This document shows positions 18,875 through 27,287 of a stretch of 64,000 nt of DNA, in pieces (the first letter of the stretch is position 1; every line of letters starts with the position of its first letter). The translations under genes and the position numbers were made by a program. The stretch lies in the NCBI RefSeq assembly GCF_022879595.1, contig NZ_CP084266.1:868001-932000 (forward strand), given 5' to 3'. The notes beneath the pieces were generated by a model. It did no database searches and had not been told where the DNA came from. It saw nothing but the letters and a program-made list of their open reading frames with translations. The stretch is from Caballeronia sp. Lep1P3 (GTDB lineage: Bacteria > Pseudomonadota > Gammaproteobacteria > Burkholderiales > Burkholderiaceae).

Positions 18875-19828
18875 TTACGTCGTCAGGCTGCCTTGCGGAC
18901 GTTCTCCCGCGAGCGCCTGCGCGATGCTTGCCAATACCATTTCGCCCATTGCGGTGCGCGACTCGACTGTCGCGCTCGCGCGATGCGCCTGCAACACCAC
19001 GCGATCCATGCCGAAGAGTTCGGCGGGAACGTTCGGCTCGTCGACGAATACGTCCAGTCCCGCCCCCGCGATGACGCCGCCCTTGAGCGCATCCACCAGA
19101 TCCTGTTCGACAACCAGCTTGCCGCGCGCAACGTTGATGAGATAACCGTCCCTGCCCAACGCATCGAGGACGGCCGCATTAACGATGCCTTGCGCCTTGT
19201 CCGCCGCGGCTGCAAGCACGAGGATGTCGCTTTCGCGTGCGAGCGAAATCAGATCGGGCACGAAACGATGCTCGACGTCCTCCATGCGGCGCACGTCCGT
19301 ATAGGCGATGGGACATCCGAATGCCGATGCGCGCTGCGCGATGGCGCGGCCTACCTTGCCCAAGCCGACGATACCAACGCGCTTGCCGCTAAAGCGGCGC
19401 GACAGAGGAATGGCGGCGGGACTCGGATTCGAAGGCCACTTGCCGCTCTTCACGAAGTCGTCGCCGGGACATATTTCGCGCAAGACCGTAATCATCAAGC
19501 CGATGGCAAGATCGGCCACGTCTTCCGTCAACGCGCCGAAGGTCGCCGTGACCGGAATGCCGCGCGAGCGCGCGAATTCCAGATCGACGGCATCGGTGCC
19601 TACGCCGTTGACGGCAATCACTTGCAGCGCGGGCAGCTTCACGATGAGTTCGTTGGAAATGCCTGTATGCCCGCCGGTAATCACGCCGCGAATCGATGCG
19701 CCGTGTGCGGCGATATACGCGTCCTTGTCCTCCTGCTCGAAAAGGCGATGCATGGTGTAGAGCGCATCGAGCTTCTCATTGATCGCGGGCACGAGGATGG
19801 GATTCAGTTGCAGGATGTTCGGCTTCAA
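18875..19828 (-). CDS. D-isomer specific 2-hydroxyacid dehydrogenase (TTG start)
   Basis: A 317-aa NAD(P)-dependent dehydrogenase of the glyoxylate/hydroxypyruvate reductase type. The Rossmann motif GIVGLGKVGRAIA and the catalytic set (Arg in NVARGKLV, Glu in DVFVDEPNVP, His in VLQAHRASA) are present. The best start is the TTG at 19828, because AAGGAG lies 6 bases upstream; a longer in-frame ATG at 19921 lacks a ribosome-binding site and adds no conserved sequence. Divergent from an MFS acid transporter, suggesting a shared hydroxy-acid or sugar-acid pathway. Confidence 0.9.
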   Translation of the reverse strand: MKPNILQLNPILVPAINEKLDALYTMHRLFEQEDKDAYIAAHGASIRGVITGGHTGISNELIVKLPALQVIAVNGVGTDAVDLEFARSRGIPVTATFGALTEDVADLAIGLMITVLREICPGDDFVKSGKWPSNPSPAAIPLSRRFSGKRVGIVGLGKVGRAIAQRASAFGCPIAYTDVRRMEDVEHRFVPDLISLARESDILVLAAAADKAQGIVNAAVLDALGRDGYLINVARGKLVVEQDLVDALKGGVIAGAGLDVFVDEPNVPAELFGMDRVVLQAHRASATVESRTAMGEMVLASIAQALAGERPQGSLTT

Positions 19829-20252
19829 GGTGGCTCCTTGTGGATCGCGTGTGTCGCATGGCAAGTGCGGCCATGAATGCGACGGATGATCTCCGCTTTT
19901 GCTAATCGCGTCCAATCCCAAAAGGCTATCAATTGATCCACGAATCGACGCCGTGCCGCCGTGCCGTGTCTGAGGCGGCGAATCGATTCAATACGGGAAT
20001 CAGGTAATAGCAATAAAAGATTGGACGCGGGGAATTGCCGCCGCGAGAATGGGCCATCAGGGAGAGACAACACTAGAAAAAGCCCTGCATAGACATGGAG
20101 ACAACCAGCGTGACATTCAGCCTCGATCCGCCCTCTTCCTCCACGTTCTCTCACGCACGTCCGCTTGGCGCCGCCGCTTAAGCGCAGCACGCGTTTGCCA
20201 TGACACGCGCATCGCGCAGATGCGCCTACACGTCGTAACTGGAGGAAGTCAC
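19829..20252. other. divergent intergenic region, dehydrogenase / MFS transporter
   Basis: About 424 bases holding the promoters of both divergent genes. Short frames on the plus strand extend the MFS gene but have no ribosome-binding site or conserved content. I see no clear operator, repeat or RNA gene. Confidence 0.5.
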
Positions 20253-21638
20253 ATGAATAACGCCGAGGGCGTCGTCTCGTCCGCGCAGGCCGAGCCTCTT
20301 GCGGGCAAGCGGACGGGGCATCGCTGGGTCGTCATGGGCCTGATTTTCTGCATCTGGGCGATCGCTTGCGCCGACCGCGCGAATTTCGGCATCGCCCTGC
20401 CGTACCTCAAGAAGGAATACCACATCACGAATACAGAGGCCGGCCTGATCGTCAGTCTCTTTTCCTTTGCTTATGGCTTCGTGCAGATTCCCGTTGGCCT
20501 GCTTTACAAGCGGCTTAGCGAAAAGACCACCGGCTTACTCTTCTCTGTGTTCATGGTGCTGACCTCGGTCTTTACCGGACTCATGGGCACGACGTCGTCG
20601 GTATTTCTGCTGCAGGCGTATCGCGTCGGACTCGGCTTGTCGGAAGGGCCGCTTGGCATTGGCTGCACGAACATCATCAATCGCTGGTTTCCCGCCAAGG
20701 AGAAAGGCACGGCGACAGGCCTATGGATCGCCGCGTCCAAGCTCGGCCCGTTGATCGTGCCTTCGGTTTGCATACTCGTGATTCAACTGTGGGGCTGGCG
20801 CGAAATCTTCTATGTGTTCGCGGTTCCCGGCATCGTGCTGGCGTTCGTGTGGATGTTCCTCGTCACCAATTCGCCAGGCGAAAACCGCTTCTGCTCGCCC
20901 GAGGAACGTCGCTACATTCTCGACGAAGCGCCCGCCGCCAGCGGTGATGCAAAGCATGCGCGGCGCGGCCATATGGCGCCGATGCCCTGGCTCGATGCAA
21001 TTAATCGCACGAAGCGCGTGCCTCAACTGGAAACGGTGGGACAGGTGTTCCGCTCGTGGAATATCTTCGGCGTCGCGCTCGGCTATGGCTGCATGATCGG
21101 CATCAGCAACATCTTCATCTCGTGGATTCCCACGTATCTCGTGACCGTCAAAGGCTTTGCTTCGGTGAAGATGGGCTTTCTCGCGTCGGCGCCTTTTATC
21201 GGCGCCGTAGCGGGCAATATGCTCGGCGGCATCATTTCGGACCGTTGGCTCGGCGGCCGTCGCAAGCCGATGATGATGCTCGGCGCACTCGGCACCATGC
21301 TCATGATGTTCGCGCTGATCGACGCGCCCGATAGCGTCGGGTATCTGGGCGCCGCGCTGATCATGGCGGGTCTCATGCTCGGCATCGGCTTTGCGGGCTA
21401 TTCCGCGTATCCGATGGGCCTTGCCACCAAAGCCACGTATCCGACGGCATTCGGCATCGTCAATTCGCTCGGACAGATCGGCGGTGCATGCGCCCCGCTT
21501 GCCGTCGGCCTGCTGCTCGACCGCTATAGCTGGACGAGCGTGTTCCTCTACATGCTCGGCACCTCGCTGCTGTGTTTGCTCCTGTTGTTGAGCATCGTCG
21601 AACCGGTTGCCGGCGAGAACGCGAACAAGAGGGCATAA
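20253..21638 (+). CDS. MFS transporter, anion:cation symporter type (sugar-acid/glucarate-like)
   Basis: A 461-aa transporter with 12 predicted membrane segments in two halves. Family motifs: CADRANFGIALPYLKKEY after TM1, GFVQIPVGLLYKRL, and GLSEGPLGIGCTNIINRWFPAKEKG, all typical of the ACS family that imports hexarates, galactonate or related acids with protons. Start at ATG 20253 behind GGAGGAAG. Divergent from a 2-hydroxyacid dehydrogenase. Substrate not determinable from sequence. Confidence 0.92.
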   Translation: MNNAEGVVSSAQAEPLAGKRTGHRWVVMGLIFCIWAIACADRANFGIALPYLKKEYHITNTEAGLIVSLFSFAYGFVQIPVGLLYKRLSEKTTGLLFSVFMVLTSVFTGLMGTTSSVFLLQAYRVGLGLSEGPLGIGCTNIINRWFPAKEKGTATGLWIAASKLGPLIVPSVCILVIQLWGWREIFYVFAVPGIVLAFVWMFLVTNSPGENRFCSPEERRYILDEAPAASGDAKHARRGHMAPMPWLDAINRTKRVPQLETVGQVFRSWNIFGVALGYGCMIGISNIFISWIPTYLVTVKGFASVKMGFLASAPFIGAVAGNMLGGIISDRWLGGRRKPMMMLGALGTMLMMFALIDAPDSVGYLGAALIMAGLMLGIGFAGYSAYPMGLATKATYPTAFGIVNSLGQIGGACAPLAVGLLLDRYSWTSVFLYMLGTSLLCLLLLLSIVEPVAGENANKRA

Positions 21639-21642
21639 CGCT

Positions 21643-22278
21643 TCACAAGCCGTTCTCCACCATCGATAACAAGCGCCCCGCAAGCGGCTCGACGTCTTCG
21701 GCGCCGAACCCTTGCAGCGGGCCTTCGATCAAAAGAAGCGCGAAGCCATGCACCGCGCTCCACGCAAGATATTCCGCCTGCGGACGGCGCCGCGCATCGA
21801 GCGCGCCCGCCTCCACCATTTCATCCAGCGCGCGGCTCAATAGCTGAAACGGATCGAGGCCGCTCGGTCCGGCGCCATACGGCTCGTCATGCGGATTCCA
21901 TTCCGCTTGCGGTGCTGCAAAGGCCGTGCGAAACAGCCCCGTTTCTTCCTGCGCGAAGCGCAAATAGCCCGCGCCAATCGCGCGCAGTCCGGCGCGCGCG
22001 GCATCGGCGCGGCGGCGCTTCCTCGGCCGCGCCGCAAGCTCCTCTTCCATTGCTCCGGCCACCGACGACAACGCCGCCGAGCGTACCGCCGAAAAAAGCG
22101 CGTGCCTGTTTTCGAAATGCCGATAGGCCGCGTTCGGCACGACACCCGCGCGGCGCGTCGCCTCTCTCAACACGATGGCATCGGGGCCGCCTTCGCGTGC
22201 GAGTTCGATGCCGGCATCGATCAGTGCGCGGCGCAAATCGCCGTGTCTATAAGTGCTTCTTGGTTTCGTTTTCGTCAT
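21643..22278 (-). CDS. TetR/AcrR-family regulator
   Basis: A 211-aa regulator. The N-terminal TetR DNA-binding domain (about 10-60; LRRALIDAGIELAREGG, RREATRRAGVVPNAAYRHFENRHALFSAV) is followed by a helical ligand domain that resembles the TetR_C WHG-type group (EYLAWSAVHGFALLLIEGPLQGF). Divergent from the SnoaL-like gene at 22387, with two palindromes in between that are its likely operators. It ends 5 bases after the convergent MFS stop. Confidence 0.92.
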   Translation of the reverse strand: MTKTKPRSTYRHGDLRRALIDAGIELAREGGPDAIVLREATRRAGVVPNAAYRHFENRHALFSAVRSAALSSVAGAMEEELAARPRKRRRADAARAGLRAIGAGYLRFAQEETGLFRTAFAAPQAEWNPHDEPYGAGPSGLDPFQLLSRALDEMVEAGALDARRRPQAEYLAWSAVHGFALLLIEGPLQGFGAEDVEPLAGRLLSMVENGL

Positions 22279-22307
22279 CTTCGATTCTGCTCGGGCTTTC
22301 CCTTATG

Positions 22308-22320
22308 TGGACACTGTCCA
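22308..22320. promoter_or_regulatory. palindrome 1, probable TetR operator
   Basis: TGGACACTGTCCA is a perfect 13-bp palindrome in the tetR/SnoaL-like intergenic region. It shares the GTGGAC half-site core with palindrome 2. Centre at 22314, about 31 bases (three helical turns) from the second site. Confidence 0.55.
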
Positions 22321-22335
22321 TTATCTCTGCTACTT

Positions 22336-22354
22336 TTGTGGACGGCGTACACAA
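22336..22354. promoter_or_regulatory. palindrome 2, probable TetR operator
   Basis: TTGTGGACGGCGTACACAA is a 19-bp palindrome with one mismatched pair. It lies 32 bases before the ATG at 22387. Position and symmetry fit a TetR-type operator controlling the divergent pair. Confidence 0.6.
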
Positions 22355-22386
22355 CGAAAAAAAGTCCGTTATTCATGGAGGCGATG

Positions 22387-22809
22387 ATGACCGTTGCGAA
22401 CGATCGTGCGCTCGACGAGACGCGCATTCGCGAACTCACCGAAGCATGGCGGCAGGCCGTGCTTGCGAAAGACGCCGCTGCGCTCGTCGAACATTACGCG
22501 CCGGATGTCGTCGTGTTCGATGTCGTACCGCCCGCTTCGATGACCGGCGTGCAACGTTACCGCGAGAACTGGCAGCGCTGGTTCGACAGCATCGACGGCC
22601 CGTTGGCATTCGAAATACGCGAGATGCATATCAGCGTGAGCGGCGAGCTTGCTTATATGCATGCGATCAACCGCGTGGCGGCGGGCGGGCGCGACGACAT
22701 CGTGCGCGCGACAGTGTGCTTCAGAAAGATCGACGGCGACTGGCGCGTCGTGCACGAACATGCGTCGGTGCCGCTCATCATGGACATGGACCCCGACGAA
22801 GCGTCATGA
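22387..22809 (+). CDS. SnoaL/NTF2-like protein (DUF4440-like)
   Basis: A 140-aa protein with an NTF2-like cone fold pattern: helix RIRELTEAWRQAVLAKDAAALVEHYAPDVVVFD, then YRENWQRWF, and the late strands ATVCFRKIDGDWRVVHEHASVP, typical of SnoaL/ketosteroid isomerase-like proteins. I start it at ATG 22387, five bases after GGAGG; ATGs at 22375 and 22384 are alternatives. Likely operonic with the VOC gene at 22858 and regulated by the divergent TetR protein. Substrate unknown. Confidence 0.85.
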   Translation: MTVANDRALDETRIRELTEAWRQAVLAKDAAALVEHYAPDVVVFDVVPPASMTGVQRYRENWQRWFDSIDGPLAFEIREMHISVSGELAYMHAINRVAAGGRDDIVRATVCFRKIDGDWRVVHEHASVPLIMDMDPDEAS

Positions 22810-22833
22810 CGAAGCCTCATGACGAAGCCTCAT
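22795..22833 (+). repeat. three tandem copies of a 13-bp unit across the SnoaL-like stop codon
   Basis: Unit GACGAAGC(G/C)TCAT repeated three times (22795-22807, 22808-22820, 22821-22833). The first copy encodes the last codons of the SnoaL-like gene, whose TGA begins at the unit junction. The other two copies fill the spacer before the VOC gene. Probably arose by slippage. Confidence 0.85.
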
Positions 22834-22857
22834 GACTACCCAACTCAAGGAGCAGGC

Positions 22858-23304
22858 ATGCAAGTCCAACCGTATCTGTTTTTCGAGGGCCGTTGCGAAG
22901 AAGCGGTCGCGTTCTACCGCGAGCATCTCGGCGCGCAAGTCGTCATGACGATGCGCTTCAGGGACAACCGGGACGCGGGCAAAGGCGGCGATGCGCCCGA
23001 AGGATGCAGCCTGCCCGCAGGCTGCGAAGACAAGATCATGCATACGGCGTTCACCGTCGGCGACTCGATGCTGATGGCATCGGACGGCATGTGCAGCGGC
23101 AAGTCCAATTTCCAGGGCATTTCGCTCTCGCTCACGGCAAGCGACGAACAGCAGGCGGAGAAGTATTTCGACGCACTCGGCAACGGCGGCCAGGTGCAGA
23201 TGCCGATGACGCAGACGTTCTTCGCGAAGCGCTTCGGCATGGTGCAGGACAGATTCGGCGTCTCGTGGATGGTGCTCGGCGGCGTGCAGAACAAACCTGC
23301 CTGA
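22858..23304 (+). CDS. VOC-family (PhnB/glyoxalase-like) protein
   Basis: A 148-aa protein with the PhnB-like form of the VOC fold: it opens with VQPYLFFEGRCEEAVAFYREHLGAQV, has an inserted loop with Cys-rich DAPEGCSLPAGCEDK, and the second module SLTASDEQQAEKYFDALGNGG...QDRFGVSWMV. Such proteins are annotated as glyoxalase/bleomycin-resistance or 3-demethylubiquinone-like; the real reaction is usually unknown. Start at ATG 22858 behind AAGGAG. Probably cotranscribed with the SnoaL-like gene. Confidence 0.88.
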   Translation: MQVQPYLFFEGRCEEAVAFYREHLGAQVVMTMRFRDNRDAGKGGDAPEGCSLPAGCEDKIMHTAFTVGDSMLMASDGMCSGKSNFQGISLSLTASDEQQAEKYFDALGNGGQVQMPMTQTFFAKRFGMVQDRFGVSWMVLGGVQNKPA

Positions 23305-23388
23305 TTCGCGCGCGCGAAAGACCTGTCGGGCATAGGGCCTTCGAAAACATGGAACAATGTCGGAAAGAAAACCCGACAGGAGCTTCCA

Positions 23389-24039
23389 ATGAGCGCCACG
23401 CGCAACACCCATCTGACCGGCTCCGACATGCCCGCTGATTCCACCGACCGTCCGACTCGCGAGGAAGCCGAAGCTGCCGTGCGCGTGCTTCTGCGCTGGG
23501 CCGGCGACGATCCCCGCCGCGAAGGGCTGCTCGACACGCCGGCGCGCGTCGTGCGTTCCTATGAAGAGTTCTTCGCGGGTTACGCGCAGAACCCGCACGA
23601 CATCCTCGCCCGCACGTTTTCGGAGGTGCAGGGTTACGACGAAATGATCGTGCTCAAGGACATCCGCTTCGAGAGCTATTGCGAGCATCACATGGTGCCC
23701 ATCATCGGGCGCGCGCATGTCGCGTATCTGCCGAACAAGCGCGTCGTCGGCATCTCGAAGCTCGCCCGTCTCGTCGATGCCTTCGCCAAGCGGCTTCAGA
23801 TTCAGGAGAAGATGACGGCGCAGATCGCCGATACGCTCGACGAAGTGCTGCAACCGCTCGGCGTCGGCGTGATTCTCGAAGCCGCGCACCAGTGCATGTC
23901 GACGCGCGGCGTGCACAAGGCGGGCGTGTCGATGGTGACTTCGCGCATGCTCGGCTCTTTCCGCGACGATCCTTCCACGCGCCGCGAATTTCTCGCCATC
24001 GTCGGCAATCAGACCGCCTTCAGCGTATCGAACACGTAA
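23389..24039 (+). CDS. folE: GTP cyclohydrolase I
   Basis: A 216-aa enzyme of folate/tetrahydropterin synthesis (GTP to 7,8-dihydroneopterin triphosphate). Zinc and active-site motifs are intact: [20 protein letters not shown] and [13 protein letters not shown], plus [21 protein letters not shown]. The ATG at 23389 follows AGGAG. The first 15-20 residues are poorly conserved, so an internal start at Met14 is possible. Followed by a strong hairpin terminator. Confidence 0.96.
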   Translation: MSATRNTHLTGSDMPADSTDRPTREEAEAAVRVLLRWAGDDPRREGLLDTPARVVRSYEEFFAGYAQNPHDILARTFSEVQGYDEMIVLKDIRFESYCEHHMVPIIGRAHVAYLPNKRVVGISKLARLVDAFAKRLQIQEKMTAQIADTLDEVLQPLGVGVILEAAHQCMSTRGVHKAGVSMVTSRMLGSFRDDPSTRREFLAIVGNQTAFSVSNT

Positions 24040-24056
24040 GAGCGCAGTGGAAAAAC

Positions 24057-24088
24057 GAAAGGGCCGCTACGAACTTAGCGGCCCTTTC
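24057..24088. terminator. bidirectional hairpin terminator between folE and epsC
   Basis: A perfect 12-bp stem GAAAGGGCCGCT / AGCGGCCCTTTC (24057-24068 and 24077-24088) with an 8-base loop. It is flanked by A-rich sequence on the left, giving a U-run on the minus strand, and TTTC on the right. It lies between the convergent folE (stop 24039) and the acetyltransferase (stop 24094). Confidence 0.9.
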
Positions 24089-24093
24089 GCCAT

Positions 24094-25107
24094 TCACGCG
24101 CCGAAGCCGTTGCGCGGTGCATCCGCGCCCGCGCCTTCGCGCACCTTGCCTTGCGAGACGTTGCTGCCCGGCGGAACGCTGTGTGTGAGCCACACATTGC
24201 CGCCGATCACCGAGCCCTTGCCGATGACGACGCGCCCGAGAATCGTCGCGCCCGCATAAATCACGACATCGTCCTCGACAATGGGATGGCGCGCGTTGCC
24301 CTTGACGAGCATGCCGTCGTTGCCCGACGGAAAGCTCTTCGCGCCGAGCGTCACCGCCTGATAGACACGCACGCGCTCCCCGATCACCGCCGTCTCGCCG
24401 ATCACGACACCCGTGCCGTGATCGATGAAAAAGCTCGGCCCGATGGTCGCGCCCGGATGTATGTCGATGCCCGTCAGCGAATGCGCGATCTCGTTGATGA
24501 AGCGCGCGAGCAGCGGCACGCCCAACTGATGCAGCGCATGCGCGAGACGATGATGCGTCATGGCCCAGACGCCCGGATAGCACAGAAGAATCTCGGTGAT
24601 GTGCTGCGCGGCCGGATCGCCCGAAAACGCCGCCTGAATGTCCGAGACGAGCAGCGCACGGATCGCGGGCAATTGCGCGCCGAACTGCCGCGCGATCACG
24701 AACGCATGCGCGCTCAAGTCGGCGTCGTTCGTATCGCGATGCTGCGGAAGAAACCGCAACGCGCGGCGCATCTGTTCGTGCAACAGCCGCAGCGTGCTTT
24801 CGAGCGTCTGGCCAACGTAGTAATCGACGCTTTCGTCCGTCAAATCGGGCGCGCCGTAATGCGTCGGAAAGAGCGCGGAACGCAGGCCGTTGACGATCTT
24901 CACGATGGCATCGCGCGAGGGCAACTCGCGTATGCCGAGCGGATGCCGCGTGCGATGCAACTCCTCCCGCGACTCGCGCAATTGCGCGACGATGCTCGAC
25001 AGGCCCCATTCGCGTGGCGCTTGTGCGGGCGCGTCGTCGAGGGCGTCGGGCGCAATGTCGCGGGGCGTGGTTCTGCTGGGCGAAGGCATGTTCTGCATGT
25101 GAATCAT
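24094..25107 (-). CDS. epsC: serine O-acetyltransferase (EpsC/CysE type)
   Basis: About 337 aa. An N-terminal helical region (about 40-200) is followed by a left-handed parallel beta-helix of hexapeptide repeats (HPGATIGPSFFIDHGTGVVIGETAVIG... KGSVIGGNVW) typical of serine acetyltransferase, which makes O-acetylserine for cysteine synthesis. It belongs to the longer EpsC-type family. The start is uncertain: ATGs at 25107, 25098 and 25089 and a TTG at 25155 are in frame, none with a good ribosome-binding site. Confidence 0.9.
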   Translation of the reverse strand: MIHMQNMPSPSRTTPRDIAPDALDDAPAQAPREWGLSSIVAQLRESREELHRTRHPLGIRELPSRDAIVKIVNGLRSALFPTHYGAPDLTDESVDYYVGQTLESTLRLLHEQMRRALRFLPQHRDTNDADLSAHAFVIARQFGAQLPAIRALLVSDIQAAFSGDPAAQHITEILLCYPGVWAMTHHRLAHALHQLGVPLLARFINEIAHSLTGIDIHPGATIGPSFFIDHGTGVVIGETAVIGERVRVYQAVTLGAKSFPSGNDGMLVKGNARHPIVEDDVVIYAGATILGRVVIGKGSVIGGNVWLTHSVPPGSNVSQGKVREGAGADAPRNGFGA

Positions 25108-25218
25108 GAAGCGATGAAAACGGCCGCCGCTGACTTCGCGACGGGAATGTGACAAGCGTACCTGCTTTCGACCGACCGTGCCGCGTCCATGCCCACGCAG
25201 CGCGCCATGCCAGCGACG

Positions 25219-25452
25219 CTACGCTGTGACGTTGCTCGCGTCGATCCAGCGCACAGCCCAGTCGCGTGCATGAGCGATGGCGTCGCGTGCGTCGTGAAAG
25301 CTCAGGTCCGCGGGAAAGAAGCGGTTCGCCACCAGTTCGCCATCGCTCGATCGCGAGATGACGACATAAGGCTGGTAATGACCGTCTGCGGTCCGGGCGG
25401 GCGCACAGTTGAGAAGATAGCCTCGATGTGAGAAGGCTGCATCGTGTTGCAT
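25219..25452 (-). CDS. small conserved hypothetical protein
   Basis: A 77-aa soluble protein. It contains GYLLNCAPARTADGHYQPYVVISR and a C-terminal HARDWAVRWIDASN. The pattern (a five-strand start and a terminal amphipathic helix) is one I recall from small Burkholderiaceae hypothetical proteins, but I cannot name a function. An AGGTGA lies upstream of the ATG at 25452. It stands alone on its strand, divergent from the sigma-54-like promoter and gene at 25735. Confidence 0.65.
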   Translation of the reverse strand: MQHDAAFSHRGYLLNCAPARTADGHYQPYVVISRSSDGELVANRFFPADLSFHDARDAIAHARDWAVRWIDASNVTA

Positions 25453-25680
25453 GAGTCACCTGTCCTGAAGTGCCCTGCTCTTTCGAATGACATTGCGTGC
25501 TGGCAGCCCTGCCGCCGCGCTCTCTTGCAACCGGACGCGTCCCGCATGTTGCGCTTTGCCGCCGACAAGCTACAAATAATACTGGGAGCGAAAGCGCTTG
25601 GTGACGGAAAACGCGCGGGAAATTTTGAGCGTCGATTAAGTGCCCACGCCCAAAGGGCCGCGGTTCCGTCGCCAAAAAAC

Positions 25681-25696
25681 CGGAACGACTCTTGCA
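25681..25696 (+). promoter_or_regulatory. sigma-54-like -24/-12 promoter for gene at 25735
   Basis: CGGAACGACTCTTGCA: GG at 25682-25683 and GC at 25694-25695, exactly 12 bases apart, with a perfect TTGCA -12 element and a GGAAC variant of the -24 element. Predicted transcription start near 25707, ATG at 25735. Confidence 0.5.
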
Positions 25697-25734
25697 TTCG
25701 CGGCCCCCTCGATCACGCTGTGCAGGAGGTTCAG

Positions 25735-26325
25735 ATGAACAACGCCGAAAGCAACGAATCGCAAGGCAAGCAGAACGCGCGCGTCGCGGACAGCCCCATT
25801 CAGACGCCATCGACCGAAACGGCGCACGTACCGATGCACGACGCGAAGAAGGCCGAAGCGGGCGCACAGGCGCACTCGGGCACAGGGGCGAAAGACGATG
25901 CATCGTCGCCGCGCGGCGTGCCGGAGTGTCATCCGCGCGGGGTCGACGTGATGAACGACGACACGCTCGACGACACCGTGGACGCGGACAGCAAGAACAT
26001 CCATGCGAAGCGCGAAGCGCAAATGCGCTTGCACGAACCGGACTCCGTCGTCTTCTCCAACGCGACGCTCGTGAACAGCGTGCCGGAACCGAGCGACGGT
26101 CTCGGCGGTTTCGACAGCCGCCCGGCGCGCCACGGCCTCGCGCTCGCGCTGGCGCACGGTTGCCGCGTCGTGGATCGCGGGATGGTCGCGCCGACGCTGC
26201 CGGACATCGAGGATCACCTGCGCTTCGAAGCCCGCGACGCGCACGGGCATACGCTACGCGGCCGCAATCACTACGCGCTGAACCATCTGCGGCCCGCGCG
26301 TCTCATCGTCATTGAGCGGTCGTAG
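25735..26325 (+). CDS. conserved hypothetical protein, DUF3005-like
   Basis: A 196-aa protein. The first ~75 residues are polar, low-complexity and probably disordered. The rest contains DDTLDDTVDADSKNIHAKREA, HEPDSVVFSNATLVNSVPEPSDGLGGFDSRPARHG and a C-terminal strand RPARLIVIERS, which I recall as the DUF3005 family of Burkholderiales; this is from memory. No signal peptide or membrane helix. AGGAGG precedes ATG 25735. A sigma-54-like promoter lies 39-54 bases upstream, and a strong hairpin follows the stop. Confidence 0.7.
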   Translation: MNNAESNESQGKQNARVADSPIQTPSTETAHVPMHDAKKAEAGAQAHSGTGAKDDASSPRGVPECHPRGVDVMNDDTLDDTVDADSKNIHAKREAQMRLHEPDSVVFSNATLVNSVPEPSDGLGGFDSRPARHGLALALAHGCRVVDRGMVAPTLPDIEDHLRFEARDAHGHTLRGRNHYALNHLRPARLIVIERS

Positions 26326-26328
26326 CGG

Positions 26329-26357
26329 GCAAGCCGCGCATGGCAGGCGCGGCTTGC
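26329..26357 (+). terminator. hairpin terminator after the DUF3005-like gene
   Basis: A perfect 11-bp stem GCAAGCCGCGC / GCGCGGCTTGC (26329-26339 and 26347-26357), 7-base loop, followed by TTCCTTCG. It sits between the convergent stops of the genes ending at 26325 and 26372, so it may work in both directions. Confidence 0.75.
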
Positions 26358-26371
26358 TTCCTTCGTCGCGG

Positions 26372-26665
<294 letters not shown>

Positions 26666-26703
26666 TCAGACGAAGGACCGACAACAGAGAAAAGGGGAAG
26701 GCC

Positions 26704-27189
26704 ATGACCACGAGCCACACCTACGGCGCCTATAGCGAACAAACCGGCGAGGCCAACGCAATCGCCGCAGCTACGGGAATCGCCTCGATCGACGAACCGC
26801 GCCCCGCCGCCGCGCGCGCGGCGTCCGAACAACGCTTTAGAACCGCGCTCGCCTGCCTCGGCGCGGCCTATGCGCTGTCGTGGGCGGAACTCGCGCTGGC
26901 GCTCGCGATGGGCTTTCCCGGCGATGCCGCGAGCCATCCGATTGCGGCGTCCATCGTGTCGCGCGTGCTGGTCGGCCTGCTGTATCTGTGCGTCGCGTCC
27001 CGGCTGCAGTGGGCGCGCTGGCTGACCGTGGTGCTCGGCTTCGCGACCGTCCTGCTCGTCGCGCCGACGCTCGCGCTACAATGGCACGTCTTTCCGGCAG
27101 CCGCCGCCGTGTCGGGTCTCGCGCTCGCGTGCCGGCTCGCGGCGTCGCTCTATCTTCTTTCGCCGATGCCCCGCCGCCAAGCGCGCTGA
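26704..27189 (+). CDS. small integral membrane protein of unknown function
   Basis: A 161-aa protein. A polar N-terminus of ~45 residues is followed by four hydrophobic segments (around ALACLGAAYALSWAELALAL, IVSRVLVGLLYLCVA, WLTVVLGFATVLLVAPTLAL, VSGLALACRLAASLYLL) and a basic end. No family recognised. GGGGAAGG lies just before ATG 26704. A sigma-54-like promoter lies upstream, divergent from the small acidic protein, so both may answer to the same signal. Confidence 0.7.
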   Translation: MTTSHTYGAYSEQTGEANAIAAATGIASIDEPRPAAARAASEQRFRTALACLGAAYALSWAELALALAMGFPGDAASHPIAASIVSRVLVGLLYLCVASRLQWARWLTVVLGFATVLLVAPTLALQWHVFPAAAAVSGLALACRLAASLYLLSPMPRRQAR

Positions 27190-27287
27190 CTCGGGAACGC
27201 CGCGACTTTCGTTTGCACCGCCGCGCGGGCACAATGCGTTGCCGCCAGTTTCAGTCGCATCTCAATGCAACGCTTGCGAGGCCGCTC

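Noticed and set aside
27228..27243. GGCAC...TTGC element upstream of the SDR gene at 27288
   Set aside because: The spacer is one base too long for sigma-54, which needs strict spacing.
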